From Atkinsonella hypoxylon (Eukaryota > Ascomycota > Sordariomycetes > Hypocreales > Clavicipitaceae), in NCBI GenBank assembly GCA_000729835.1, contig JFHB01000003.1, positions 124,001 through 188,000 of the forward strand: a stretch of DNA of 64,000 nucleotides, read 5' to 3'. The notes under the pieces are model-generated. The model had not been told where the DNA came from. It did not search any database and saw nothing but the letters and a program-made list of their open reading frames with translations. Positions within the stretch are counted from its first letter, which is position 1, and the number at the start of each line of letters is the position of its first letter. Below are positions 24,966-37,157 of the stretch, one piece after another. The position numbers and the translations under genes are program-made.

Positions 24966-25276
24966 TGCTGGGGGCTGAATTCGGGAGGAGGTCTGGGATA
25001 TTGTTTTTTTTTTTTTTTTTTTGTTGAGGGGAGAGGGGGAGGGGGGTTCCGAGGAGGGTAGACGAACTCACTCCGCCTTGGCTGATACCAAGCGTGCAGT
25101 GGCTTTAGTGACTTTTATCCGTCTGGCACTTCAGTTGTGGCTTCGACTTATTTCGCCATTCTATCCTCGAGGAGACGCTAGCTTGCACACGGCCTTTCTT
25201 GTATTGGGGAATTTCGATTTCGACTTCTGGAACACTCGTCCGCTACCATCCTCTGCGCCGGGCGCTCACCCTCAAC
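24966..25276. promoter_or_regulatory. Divergent MOB3-ZNG1 promoter
   Basis: This 311-bp gap lies between two head-to-head start codons. It contains 19 T at 25004-25022 and a purine-rich GGGAG tract just after it. No classical TATA box was identified. Confidence 0.5.
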
Positions 25277-26706
25277 ATGGATTACGATGACGATTCCCCT
25301 CCAGAGCTGGTCGACACTGCGGGGCAAAACGTGCAGGACGACGAAGTTCCTGTGAAAGTTCCCATTACAATTGTGACTGGTTGGTATAATACTTTATTCA
25401 GTATATGCTTGAGGAGTTGAACTATATTCCTGATTGACCATACAGGTTATTTGGGGGCTGGCAAAACTACACTATTGAATTACATTCTTACAGCTCAACA
25501 TGGCAAAAAGATTGCCATAATAATGAACGGTTGGTGGAATGACCGCCTGCATATTTTTTTGGGCCAGCGGCTGACAGTTGAAATGGTGCTTGACCATTGA
25601 GAAGAGTTTGGAGATTGTAAGCTCACATGACCAAATGTTCACAATGACGACTGGTTCCTGACTTGAGTAGCATTGGACATTGAGAAGTCACTTACCGTCA
25701 ATCAAGGCGACAATAGGGTTGAGGAATGGTTAGATGTTGGCAATGGCTGTATCTGCTGCTCGGTCAAGTGGGTGACCCCTCATGAGTCGAGCCTTCTGCT
25801 CCTGTCCTAACATTAGCAGGGACACCGGTGTAAACGCCATTGAGTCCCTGATGGAGAAGAAAGGCGCGTTCGACTACATCCTGTTAGAAACGACAGGACT
25901 GGCAGATCCCGGGAATATAGCGCCTCTTTTCTGGGTTGACGATGGCCTAGGTAGCACCATTTATTTGGACGGCATTGTCACCTTGGTTGACGCCAAGAAC
26001 GTGTTGCGGAGCTTGGACGACCCGTTTGGAAAAGTTGAAGGGCATGAACACGGAGATGACCATGGTCCATTAATGACAACTGCGCATGTTCAGATCTCTC
26101 ATGCGGATGTTATCGTGATCAACAAGTCAGATCTGGTAACAGAAGACGAGCTTCGGCATGTCAAGGCGCGAATCCAGTCCATCAATGGATTAGCCAAGCT
26201 GCATACCACCGAAAAGAGCGTGGTGCCTCAGCTTGAAGGTTTCTTACTCGACTTGCATGCCTATGACCAATTTGATGACGCGGAGGAGCGATCCAAGGGC
26301 TACAGCCATCTAGATCCTGTAAGTGCGACTGTAAAGAGCTCTCGACAATTGCACAGCCATCAGCGGCTAACTAACCATGCAGACAATTTCAACCATATCT
26401 ATCCCGGTCCCACGACTGCCTCGCTCAAAGGTAAAAGACGTGGACAAGTGGTTGCGATCTGTGCTTTGGGACAATAAACTTCCAGAAAGCGTCAATGAGG
26501 GCGGTTTCGAGATTCACAGGTCCAAGGGTCGTATCGTTCTGGATGACGGGACGGCTAAAATGCTTCAGGGCGTCCGGGAGCTGTTTGAACTGAGTGATGC
26601 TCCCGAATCAGGAGCCGCGCAGCCTGAGCAAGGGAAGATCATTTTTATAGGAAGAAAAATACTAGATACAGATTTTCGGCAGAGTCTTCAGAAAATCCTC
26701 CAATAA
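25277..26706 (+). CDS. ZNG1: ZNG1-type CobW/COG0523 GTPase metallochaperone
   Basis: Six exons (25277-25379, 25446-25529, 25605-25616, 25671-25767, 25820-26318, 26383-26706) give 372 aa. Exon 3 is a 12-nt microexon encoding part of NEFGDS, which family knowledge requires at this place. The P-loop GYLGAGKTTLL lies at residues 35-45, the metal-binding CXCC motif (C93, C95, C96, in GNGCICCSVK) follows, NKSD at 200-203 is the G4 motif, and a CobW C-terminal domain completes the protein. A His/Asp-rich loop (GHEHGDDHGP) is typical of zinc-handling members. ZNG1 delivers zinc to methionine aminopeptidase 1. The N-terminus has SPPELV where characterised ZNG1 proteins carry a CPELVP-like partner-binding motif. 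Confidence 0.9.
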
Positions 26707-27219
26707 ATGGCATACGTTTGGAAGAAATCCCCCAGGTTGATGCGAGCGAGCCCCGTTGCTGCTTCATTTTATGTCAGGCGACCGGGAGCAGAGAATCTTC
26801 AACACTCGGCAATATCATCATGCCTGCCCTGATGTACATACATATTGCGGATAAAGAATTATCATGCAACATAAATTAGCAGGGTCGAATACTTTTGATC
26901 ACTAATGAGTGGGTGTCGTTCCTTGCATGCCGCCCGCAGCCTTGACGTAGGCGGTGGGTGAGCTATGTGCGTGATTGGCCCCAAAGCCGCGTTCGGCACG
27001 GACCCACTTGAATCCGGACAGCAACTCTTCAAGCCTTGTAGCCTCTCTGCTTGTCAACGCAAACATAAATCTCCGTTACCAGATCTCGCTTAATCGGCAA
27101 ATAATCAGTAGGCGACGGCTACAAGACGAACGACGGCGCGATTCTTAATCCATACATTCCTCAATAATCTAGACGGAGACGCTGCCTGTACTGTCAATAC
27201 CTATCGGTCGCGAGGCATC
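26707..27219. other. Intergenic region between ZNG1 and NOT2
   Basis: This 513-bp tandem-gene gap contains the ZNG1 3' flank and the NOT2 promoter. No further feature could be supported. Confidence 0.5.
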
Positions 27220-29650
27220 ATGAATCGGCCAGGTAGGCATGCCCAGGGCTTCCATACTCAGACCCAACGATGATACGCTCTTACTTTGCTGCGAATTGCA
27301 TCCACGGCCGAGTGAAGTCCAGTCGAGGAGCGCAGTATTGTCGCGCGCGCACTCTAGTTAAAACCGCAATGGCGCAGTACTGTCTCTTGTTATCATCTTC
27401 TCGATGGATCATTGGACTTGCCAAGCGCACTTGCCGAGCGGAGAAGACGAAACAATTGTCAAATCAAGGTCCTTGGGTCTTTCTCAGCTGCTTTGTGGTC
27501 TGCGACTAGATTGAGCGCGGTTCCGATGTACAACGACATCTACCTCGTGTCTTTTCCAGCGTCGGGCTTGACAAACTGCGATGCATCGAGCTGACATGTG
27601 CTTGCAACATTAGGAACAGTGCCGCAATCTTTAAGAGGCATGCCTGGCAATTTCGGTGGTCAACAACAGAATCAACAGCCCGGTCGATCAGTTTCGAATC
27701 GCCTGCCTAATGGGAAGCTAGGAGGTATGAATGCTGATACCGCGATTACGAAGTTGAACTTTAACACTGATCCATGTCTCTTTGGGAAGCTGCAAACATC
27801 GGACCCGGGTGGGCGTTTGGTGGTAATGTGCCGATGGGAGGCGCTGGCTTCCAGAATCAAGTCCGTCAACTTGGAGGAAATGTCAGTTTCGCGCAAAGCT
27901 TGAGCGGGTCGCAACCTGCCACTCCGTTGGATTTGTCGTACGTACCTGCCGCACCCTCGTAACTCACTTTTCATTCACCATGTCTCTTTTATCCCAATGT
28001 TGTGGACCTAAGTGTCTGCGCTCTTTATACTATTATGTTGCTTTCATGGCAATTGGGAAGAGGACGAAAGAGGGCGCACAGCCTTCCCCCGTGACGCCTC
28101 TGACGCTTGATTATGCTGCAGCTCTCAAGAAGTAATCTGATGCAATCTCCCCTTGCCAGAGCTTTCTCTATGTTACGCGCTATTATGACTGTCGCTGTGT
28201 ACTTAAGTCCCTAAAGTGTGGATATGCACTAACGGTTCTCGTAGGGAATTCCCTTCATTATCTAATAACTCCCAACTAAATAGCGGAAACTCAGGATCCA
28301 TGTGGACCAGAACTCCCAGTGGCCCAGTACAGCGAAATCAAGGAACCCCAGTTTCGTCTCAGCAAGGGGCTCAGGACGACATGTTTGCAGCAGCATCCTC
28401 CCGCATGCCTAGCAGTAATCAAGGCTCATTTCGATTTGGAAACCAAGGGAATCTGTCATCCGCCTCTCAAGGACAGCCAAGCACTGGCGATGATTTTCCT
28501 CCATTGAACAGAGGGGGTAATGGGGAAATGGGATCGGATCGCAGTGGGAACCCGATGTCGTTAGCATTCGGATCGCAGCACGGGGTTTCAGGTCTACATA
28601 GGGGGAACGGTCTGCTTAATGCGCTGTCAGCTAACAGCCGAGCCAATGATGCTAGGTCACCAGCCGGTATTGGTGCGGTGTGGCCCGTCAGTCTGAGTTG
28701 TGAGTTGACTGTAACTAACTTCAAATAGGCCAGGCGCGTGTGCAAGACTCCAAACGATCAGGGGTAGACGATGACACCCGGCAGAAACACACAGCTCGCG
28801 ACGGCAAACCCAGTACAGGAGAAGGCGCGGGTTTCAAGCGCTTGGGCGCGATAGGGAACGAGGAATTATCTGGAAAACTCCGGGATGAGAAAGATACATA
28901 CGTTCCCAAAGCAGTTGACCCTCTGGCTGGAATGAGTGAAAGTGATAAATTTGGCATCAAGGGATTGCGGACATTGATGAACAACAATGCAGACTACCAG
29001 GCCATGATTGTGGGAATGGATCCAAGCACAATGGGCTTGGATATGAATTCTCAAGAGTGAGCCGGGTCGTTTGGTTTCTACCGATCGCAGTCAGTCTTGC
29101 TAATGTTTGCAGAATGATCACGACACAAGTATACTCTCTTTTCGATGACTTGCCACCACGACCGACAATGACAGCTACCAAAGTCCGATTGCCGGAGTGC
29201 TACAACGTCACCAACGTGCAGCCGATTGAGAGCAAGATACAGAACTTCAATGAGGAAACTCTGTTTTGGATCTTTTACAGCTGCCCAATGGATGCCAAGC
29301 AGCAATTAGCTGCTCAGGAACTGTAGGCCATGTCCCGCATTGTCCCCGAGGCTGATACTTGAGTAAATGTTAACGCATCACTAGGCACTCCCGCAACTGG
29401 AGATGGCATAAGAAACACCAGATATGGCTTACCAAAGATGAGCTTATGACGCCACAAATCCTCAGTCCTAACCACGAGCGAGGATGCTACATAGTCTGGG
29501 ACCCTGAGCTGTGGCGAAAAGATAGGGTAAGATAAACCAGCAATTTACGCTACGCTTACCTTGACTGACAAGATTCTGTTATAGCGTGAAATGAACTTGT
29601 TCTATGGGGACCTGGATGCTTCATTGAGTCAAGCATCAACGATACCATGA
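27220..29650 (+). CDS. NOT2: CCR4-NOT complex subunit NOT2 (CDC36 homologue)
   Basis: Eight exons (27220-27232, 27614-27724, 27790-27937, 28245-28666, 28729-29056, 29113-29322, 29385-29526, 29585-29650) give 479 aa; every junction keeps frame. The first exon encodes only four codons and one base, and introns 1 and 3 are long for this locus (381 and 307 bp). The N-terminal half is Gly/Asn/Gln/Ser-rich and disordered. The C-terminal NOT2/3/5 (NOT-box) domain occupies about residues 340-475, with YNVTNVQPIESKI, FYSCPMDAKQQLAAQEL and the W-rich segment RNWRWHKKHQIWL. NOT2 joins NOT3/5 to the NOT1 scaffold of the deadenylase and transcription regulator. The very short first exon makes the start less certain than the rest. 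Confidence 0.9.
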
Positions 29651-30875
29651 TGTTGATGTTGATGAAGAGAGACTATTGGATCTTTGGCGATGTCGGTGGT
29701 TCACGCTTCATGAGTTGGTACGGGAAGGGTCAATCGGCGTTAGTCCATTTGGGGACTGGGGAACTATTACTCGTAGCAAACGAATGGGCATGTTCTATGG
29801 ACCAGACGGGTTCTGGACTGTTTAAACATCCTTAGATCATTTCAGGAGAACCATCATCTGCATGGTACAGCGCATGAAGCATGTCCTTAAGCCACGCAAT
29901 ACATGAATTTCCCATAAGACCGCGTCAGTCTTTTGAGTTTTCACGACGCTGTACAGTGGTGAACTTTGTTCATTTTAAACAACGCATAAAAAAGAGCGTG
30001 TGTTTTGGTGTCGCAATCTTTTGACGAAGAGAGATGACCATCAACAGTCCTTTAGGGCGATTTAATTTGTATTATCCTTGCTGGGACTTTGTGTAATTTG
30101 CGGTCTACTCCACTGGACGTCTGGAGTATAGTACTCCGTACATACCATCGCGCGCCAACACGATCACTAGAGACGCTGACCAGCCTGTCATCGATTGTAT
30201 AGCAAGACGTAACTCTTGGAGAGTTCTATCACTATGTTTGTTGTTACACAAGAGCTTTCACTCTTCGCTTACATGTTGTCACTAGGAACCGGGTTGGCGC
30301 GCGACGGTATGTGGCCAATTGGTCTTGTCCCCTTTAACCCTACCTGAGCTCTTGATTACTCTATAAAACATATTGAAATTGAGGGTGAATATTTCCAAAG
30401 CTAAAGATTTGATTACTCTTACTTACGTTGGTATCTTGTATGTTTTTATAGCATGCAATAATCAACTTGATGCCATCTGTGCAGAGTTATGTGGCGTGGT
30501 AGGAACCGAGGGGTCGGCTGTGAGTCGACTAATAGCCGAGCTTTCACCGCAAAATGTCAGCCTGCCTAGGCATTAAGTACTCCGTACTCTCTTCTCCGAG
30601 GCTTCGGTTGAAATGGAACATTCTGGCCCTACTCCAGACACCTCACTTCGCCTGCACCGCAATATTGCCTGTGACCATCTACGATTCTCTGCCAAAAATA
30701 GCCTCAGCGCATGAAGGCGACAACATTCTCTTTCATCAAACGATTCACTATTTCGGCACTGTTGAACACCGCCGTCCGTTTTCCTCTGAACGTCCGTTGC
30801 TCATTTCGACATCCCCGTTGCAACCGACGAAGACGAACGACTTTGCTCCGTCGCCCGAGCTCGGCTGAAGCTACA
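29651..30875. other. Intergenic region upstream of the CUE-domain gene
   Basis: No coding region is supported in these 1.2 kb. GTACTCCGTAC words occur near 30131 and 30577, and the best copy of the dispersed CCGGGTTGGCGCG word lies at 30277-30309, about 570 bp upstream of the next start codon. Confidence 0.5.
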
Positions 30876-31597
30876 ATGGCCAACGAGCAAATCTCTTTGC
30901 CGTACCTAATCAGCATTCTCCTCTTGTCTGGCTTGGTTCTACGATACCTTTTCTTTTCAGGGTCCCAGCCATCGCGACCGTCGAGGTCGTCTGAAGATGT
31001 CCGCAGATCGCGTGAAGCAGCGGTGGAGCGCATACAGCAAATGTTTCCTCAGACGGACAGACGGAGTGTCTTGTGGGATTTGCAGCGCAACGGCGGGAGC
31101 ATACAGAACACAACTGAGCGCATCCTGGCCGGCCGTCTGGAAACGGTAAGCTTGATCCAAGAATTTTGTGTACCGCGATGGAGCGCAATAGCGGTTGCGC
31201 CGTTGCAATGTGCAAACTTTTTTTTTCCCCTTGTCTCGCAGGAATCTAATGCTAACTTATTATTATTATTATTTTTTTACATGACCTGTAGCCCCCGGTG
31301 ACGTTCCAGCCTCCTCTGCCTCCGGGTCAACTTCACACTGGCGCAAGCACGGCTTCTGCGACCAGACAGGCTGATAAGCCTCCTCAGCCGGACCTGATAA
31401 CAAGATACAATCTCAAGAGCAAGATTGCCCAAGGAGCCGAGCTGGAAGAAAGCAAGGGCAAGGGTTGGAGCTCGAATCGGGAAGAAAGACAATTGGCGCT
31501 GCAGAGGAGACGGGATGAGATGATTTTGGCGGCGAGAAGGAAGATGGAAGCTAAGATATCGATGGAGAAGGCACTGGTGGAGGGTGGCGGGAATTGA
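30876..31597 (+). CDS. Cue1-like ER membrane protein with CUE domain
   Basis: Two exons (30876-31145, 31292-31597) give 191 aa. Residues about 7-26 are one hydrophobic segment near the N-terminus, so the protein is predicted to be anchored in the ER membrane with its body in the cytosol. The CUE domain follows at about 46-90 (AAVERIQQMFPQTDRRSVLWDL), with the MFP motif and a di-Leu-like end, and would bind ubiquitin. The C-terminal part carries an Arg/Lys/Glu-rich helix. This layout matches yeast Cue1, which recruits Ubc7 for ER-associated degradation; the Ubc7-binding region is short and not confidently recognisable. The 146-bp intron contains TTATTATTATTATT and a pyrimidine run before a CTGTAG acceptor. 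Confidence 0.82.
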
Positions 31598-32918
31598 TGA
31601 AACGAGGTTCATGTTCCCTGATGTGTTAGTAGAATGTCCTTCTTCAGCGGTCTCGGCATATGTATTTTTCTTCTGTTGTTCGGGGCGGTGCGAGCATCTT
31701 TGGCAATCTGCCTGCGTGTTGCTTTGTTGGTCAGGATATTGAGGTACTTGAGGTACCTGGGAATGCATTGGCCGATTGTTGGCATGGGCAGAATATGGTG
31801 TCTAATATTATGAAGTCAACGAGCGATGTGCAACGTTGGCTCTTGGTGCCTATACTTACCTAATGTACCTTAGGTACTAGGCATGGAGTACGGAGTGGAC
31901 GAAATACAGAGGTGATACACCAGCTTAGCCAGACATTTTTGACCGCTAACCGTAACTCCCCTAGCCCAGAATTGGACCCTGAAACTAGTACCAGAACTTC
32001 CTTGGCGCGAGTGCATGTGCATGTGCCACCAGGCGAGTCCTGGTGATAACGGCGCAGGTGCGTCTGCGTAATAGTCGCTCTGCTGATTTCAAACTGACAG
32101 CGCATCGATACAAAGACCTGGCACTGGGGGCTTGCCAAACACTGCCACTGCCACTGCCACTGCCACTGCCACTGCCACTGCCACTGCCACTGCCACTGCC
32201 ACTGCCACTGCCACTGCCACTGCCACTGCTAAAGTGCCACTGCGAACCCCCCCCCCCCTCCCCCAGTCCCAGCCTTATTTGCGACCCGCACTGCGTCACC
32301 GCGGGGACCACGGCTCTGCGGCAGTAATATCCGAGCAAACAGACCAGACAGATTGACGTCTCTCACGGACGTAGGCAGGCGGGCAAGCACACTACTACTT
32401 ACTACCTCACATGCATTGCAGGCCCATCAGACGCGACAGCCGTGACGAAACCCGGCTTCACTGAACACCTCATACCCAAGTTGAATTTACTGGGACGAGG
32501 CGATCCCTTATAGAAAACTCATTGCTCTTCTCGCAGCTCTGGTCTTGGGTGTGGCAGGTCAACTCGCATCCGGTAAGCCAAATTCATGCATGCATTCACA
32601 TCCTTTGATTCGACACCAGCTCACCACTGTCACCCAACCGAGTGGTGTAGCTGCTGACGACTGGTTGTACCACTGTCATGTAGTCTGTTCACAGATTAAC
32701 TGATACTGTCGTCTGTCGTCACTTAGGCCAAGATTTTCGACTTTGCTATCAGCTCTACTCGGCGCCCGAATAGGCGACTGGCGTGCAACTTTTGTCCACA
32801 ATAGGCCGTGCTCATTTCGCTCAACACTGCTATGCTGATTGGAAAGAGTCGTCGTTTATATCGGGATTCCTTCTTTCCGCTTCTTTAGTCTCGAGCGGTA
32901 TTCCGCCACAAAGTGGTC
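31598..32918. other. Intergenic region with hexanucleotide microsatellite
   Basis: There is no supported gene in these 1.3 kb. The region holds the CACTGC array at 32140-32229, a cytosine run just after it (near 32250-32260) and one GAGTACGGAGTGG word near 31887. Long frames across the array on both strands (poly-ThrAla, poly-LeuPro and poly-GlySer) are products of the repeat. Confidence 0.6.
32140..32229. repeat. (CACTGC)15 microsatellite
   Basis: Fifteen uninterrupted copies of CACTGC were counted, 90 bp in all. It is perfect, so it is likely length-polymorphic. It lies about 690 bp upstream of the J-protein start codon. Confidence 0.95.
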
Positions 32919-35611
32919 ATGGCAGCTCAAAGAGATTACTATGCCGACCTTGAACTGCCTCGCGATGCGGACATCAGCGACATCAAGAAGCAGTTTCGCA
33001 AGCTAGGTACGTCGATAACTTTGACTATGCGGGGCGATTGGTTTGTCGAGATCTTTCTGACCTTTTCATGACATTAGCTCTCAAGTACCACCCGGACAGA
33101 AACCCTGGCCGGGAACAAGAGGTCAATGAACAATTTCAAGTAATCCAAGCCGCCCACGAAGTTCTCTCAGACCCTGCTGGAAAGGCAAAATATGATGCCA
33201 CTCTCGGACGCAGTCGATATCCCGGTGCATCTGGCGTGAGAGGCAATCCTTGGGCCAATGCTGGTTCACAATTTCCCACGCCTCCGCGGCGAACGAATGC
33301 TGGGGCCGCGCGAGGCGCTCCAAACTCCAAGCAAGCACAGTCGGGAGCGCAACGATGGCAGACCAGATTCTCCAGCGGTGTTCCACCTACCGCAAAACAG
33401 GCTTTCGGGTCAGATCCAGAGGCTAAGAAGAACGCTGCAAAAGCGTTCGAGAGCATGCGCAAGAACGCGCAGCGGGAATCCCGGTCAACTGAACCTCCTC
33501 CACCACCGCCTCGACAACCTCCACGCACGGAATCTGCCAGGCAGCGAGCCGAAGCCTCATTCGGGTCTAGGAAAACCGGATACTCTCCTCGATCGACCAT
33601 GCCAGGCGACGAGCCTCCTGTAGCGAGTCAGAGTTACTCTTATACTGAGCGCCGGGACGTACCTCCGCCTCCTCCTCGGCGGCCGGCACAAGATCCGATG
33701 CCGGATCCCTTGAGTCAATTTAGAGACAAAAGCAACATGAGTGCTTCTATAAAAACTAATTCAGATGGAAAACATGATGCGAATTCCCAAATGCAATCTA
33801 ATGAGGGTCAACAGCAGCAGAGCACGAAAGATGACATCAGAGCATATACCGAGAGCTCCTTCAAATCTCGGGCCGATGCTAAACCAAGTGCTGATCATGC
33901 AAAGTCAGACACTGGTCAAACCACTTCGTCCAGCCATGCCAATCGTAAGTTGGCTGATGCAATCTTGTTTTAAAGGATGCCGTAGCTGACTCATTCTTTC
34001 ATAGCATCGACAAAAGAAGATGGATCATCAATGTATGGTACTCCCTACTGTCGAACTTTCACTACACCGAAACAGCTTGTGTCTTCGCCCCAGCCGAACT
34101 CAATGAATTCTAGCGCCGAGTGCCCGCTGTCGACCCTAAGACTTGAAAGTTCAAGAGCTGTCAACCAAGATATTGCTCCGCGTGGGATTAACAGTGGTAG
34201 TGCCACAACTATATCATTCGAGCGGCAACAAACAAATCTCCTCAATGAGCTTATAAATAATCAACAGGCACGTCTGTTGTTGGAAAGGGAGAAGCTCCTG
34301 AACTTGCCTATGAACTCTGTACAGAACCAGAGACAACATGAATACCTTACTGATCAACGCAAAAACGACAGTTTTAGCTTTCCCGTGAACGACGACACTT
34401 TTAGAGAATCTGGAACAACGTCTGGGGGCCATGGCTTTGCGAAGAGCAGCGTCGGCGACATTAACACAAGTTTTGTCAATGACGGAAGCATGAACGCGTG
34501 GCAATTCAGCGCAGGGACAGGAGAGACTGATGCGAATGTGGGTAACTGGCCTTCCCCTGGCGGTCGCCGAAATCGCCAGTCGTGCAACAAGCCTCCTACC
34601 ATGTATTACAACAGTAGTACTAATACTGCACTAAATGCTATGCAGGCTGAAAGCGGTTTCAATCCCGAGGGTTGGAGCGATAAATTCGGTCCTCAGACGT
34701 TTGTTCCGCAACCCGTACCTGGCCCGTCTGCTTCGCCAACTCGTACCAGCCGGCCCAATGCAAAAAAGATGAAAGCCAAAGCACAAGCAGGAACTGCTGC
34801 GTCAGTCGAAGAGAGTAGCAGCGATGAAGAGACATACGACTGGAGGGGGAGAAGTGGTCAGGCTCAACCGCAGACACGTGCAGTGTCAACAGATAGCCCG
34901 CAGGCTATGGATATCGATACGCCACCCTCTGAAACTCCATCAGTCCAACCGGCACGAAATATCCCTGTAGAACCATCACGGCCAGAGTGGAGAGCCGGTA
35001 ATGTAGATGACGGACCGTCTGATCAAATTCCACAAAGGCCTGCGAAAATACCATTGGATGCAAACACAGTCGGATCAGAGGACAGCGAAGAGTTTAGAGC
35101 CAGCCTCGCGGACTTGAAGAACGTGGCCCCTCTTTCCCAACAGAAAGAAGGACTGAATTCGCTCGCGGGGCTGAAGGACAATTTGCCATTTGAGAGTGCA
35201 GCGTCGGATGTCCCTCCTATCAAATTACCTCATCTACAACCATTGGCTTTTCCCGAACCCCCCAAGGCGCCACGTCTGCCTCCTACAGTTGCTATAGAAG
35301 GCATGAAGCCAAACACTGCATCGTGGAGCAAGTATCTTGCTGATTTTGAAGACTATTTACGACACTGGGATTCTTTTAACGGTCAAGTAGTGGATCATTT
35401 TGCTACGAGGCAAGCTCATATATCTGGTAAGAGAGCAACTAAGGGGTACGGATTCCTGGGAGCTCGAGGCGACACGGAAATACAGGAATATTATAACTGG
35501 GTGCTACAAGACAATGATGTTAGACAGCAATGGATGGATGCATGTATCGAGCATCAGAACCGAATGCGGGAGTTTATGGCATTTAGAGATAAGATGAGAA
35601 GAACTGGCTAG
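32919..35611 (+). CDS. Large J-domain (DnaJ/HSP40 class C) protein
   Basis: Three exons (32919-33006, 33078-33944, 34005-35611) give 853 aa. The J domain is at the N-terminus, residues about 5-72: helix I RDYYADLELP, the HPD tripeptide at 34-36 just after intron 1, and helix III VNEQFQVIQAAHEVLSD. HPD stimulates Hsp70 ATPase. No zinc-finger or CTD client-binding domains of class A/B proteins are seen. The middle 600 residues are low-complexity with Pro-rich patches (PPPPPP and PPPPPRRP) and many Ser/Gln. The last 95 residues, from WSKYLADFEDYLRHWDSF, are helical, Trp/Tyr-rich and look structured. The gene resembles a Pezizomycotina-specific J protein; its client is unknown. Confidence 0.85.
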
Positions 35612-36450
35612 GTTCATAGGCTGTGACTTTTGCAGCACGGCGGAGGTGCGGCTGTCGATGAAGACGAATATAGATACCCTTTTGGAAAAGTTTTACATGA
35701 ATTGTGGTGTATGTTTTGTGATCGTGTCGCTGTTGGCTATGGTTCTAATGTCCGAGGGGACGAGGTAATCTACTACTTGCATAGCGCTAAGATCAAACGT
35801 TGAAAGTAAGAGAATAGAGTCAGCTTTGAAAGACTTGCCCTGTCATACTTGGTTTAATTCAGACGGCTAACAAGAATGCGCGGTGACTGATTGCGCATGA
35901 TAGTGGTGCGGTGCATACTGGTCCTGCTAGATACACTCACTTTCTTCTCACATTGCGCTTTACTGACTCTTGTTATCACCGAGCTGATTTTTCTTATAAC
36001 GCCTAGTGTTTTACCCTTCTTTGATTTACTGTTACTGCTTGACTTGAGTGATCGCGATTCGCATCCATAGGACTTGCTTACAGCTAGGTTTTCATTCCCA
36101 CCCTTTCTGCTTAGATCGTTACCTTTTCTCTCTGAAGGGATTATACTGAGCTGGATGTGACGGGAAGTAGGTAGCTTCTCTTCACCTGAGACTCTGCCTC
36201 TCCTATTCTCTCCACCTACGGTTGTACCCTTGACTTTAGACTTCTAGACTTTTACATCTGGTCAGCCTTCATCTTTCTTGTTACACTTTTCACCCAGTTT
36301 ACTCTCTCGACTATTCTGCTTCAGTGCCCGTTTCCTAACTAGGCGTTTCGTGCAAAGTTCAATCCTGCTCCCCTCACGAACACCCAGCTAAGAAAGTGAA
36401 GTGCCGCCGTTTCCGAAGACGAAATCATTGGAGGTCTCATTTCTCCCGTC
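35612..36450. other. Intergenic region between J protein and Myb-like gene
   Basis: This is an 839-bp tandem gap. It is pyrimidine-rich in its right half (36100-36360, many CTTTCT/TCTCTC tracts), as in fungal promoters and 5' leaders. Nothing else was recognised. Confidence 0.5.
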
Positions 36451-37157
36451 ATGAGTCCTTCCGATTCTAAGTCGGGACAGCCATGGACCGACGAGGCCAA
36501 GGTATGGGTTTTTTTTTTTTTTTCTCTTTAATGGCGATCTCGAGAACAGCGAGGTGATATTCGTAACTGAGATTTCACTACGTAGTATCAGCTTCTCTTG
36601 CGTATTGTCGCACAGCTTCGCGAGGGCGGAAGATCGATCGACTGGAAGAAGATTAATATGCCCGGTCGGACACCCAAGTCTTTGCAGGGCGTTTGGTTCC
36701 AGATCAACAAATCCATCCGGGAGCTGGAGAAGAAGGACGATGCGAATGGGAGACCTTCTGCAAATATCACTCGTAAAGCTCGGATGCCCTTTGTTCTCGG
36801 TGACTATCAAAAGTTTGCATTGGTAGACTGGGGAATAAAAGCATGCTGACTGCTTTGAATTGAAGCACAGAAGAGGAGGCCTAGTAAGGCCGACCGGGTG
36901 TCTACAGACGTGGCAGAAGATGACGAGGATAGCCCGAAGAAAGTCACTCCTCAGAAGAGGGCCGGTACGTGTCGAGCTAGAAAGAGAACGTTTAGAATAT
37001 CACTCACAGCTTAACAGACGACAAGATGTTCAAGGGGAAAATTAAAAGGCTCAAGGGAGAGCTGAAACCTGAGCCTCAGGATGACGAGGTGGTCTTCAAG
37101 TTGGAAACGGAGGTGCCTGATTATGACCCCGATTATGACTATGAATGCGAAATGTGA
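36451..37157 (+). CDS. Small Myb/SANT-like DNA-binding protein
   Basis: Four exons (36451-36501, 36586-36772, 36866-36964, 37018-37157) give 158 aa. Residues about 11-60 form a single SANT/Myb-like helical repeat (WTDEAKYQLLLRIVAQL, then WKKINMPGRTPKSLQGVW), of the type seen in short fungal nuclear proteins. A Lys/Arg/Asp-rich linker follows, with two TPQKR elements, then an acidic Tyr/Asp C-terminus (VPDYDPDYDYECEM). The third exon was placed from the AAG acceptor at 36864-36865 because the CACAG site five bases on leads to a stop in the required phase. Intron 1 begins with a 15-T run near its donor. A nuclear role is inferred from the domain only. Confidence 0.78.

Noticed and set aside
32043..32356. 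Long LeuPro/ThrAla/GlySer dipeptide-repeat frames
   Set aside because: They come from translating the (CACTGC)15 microsatellite in different frames and strands.
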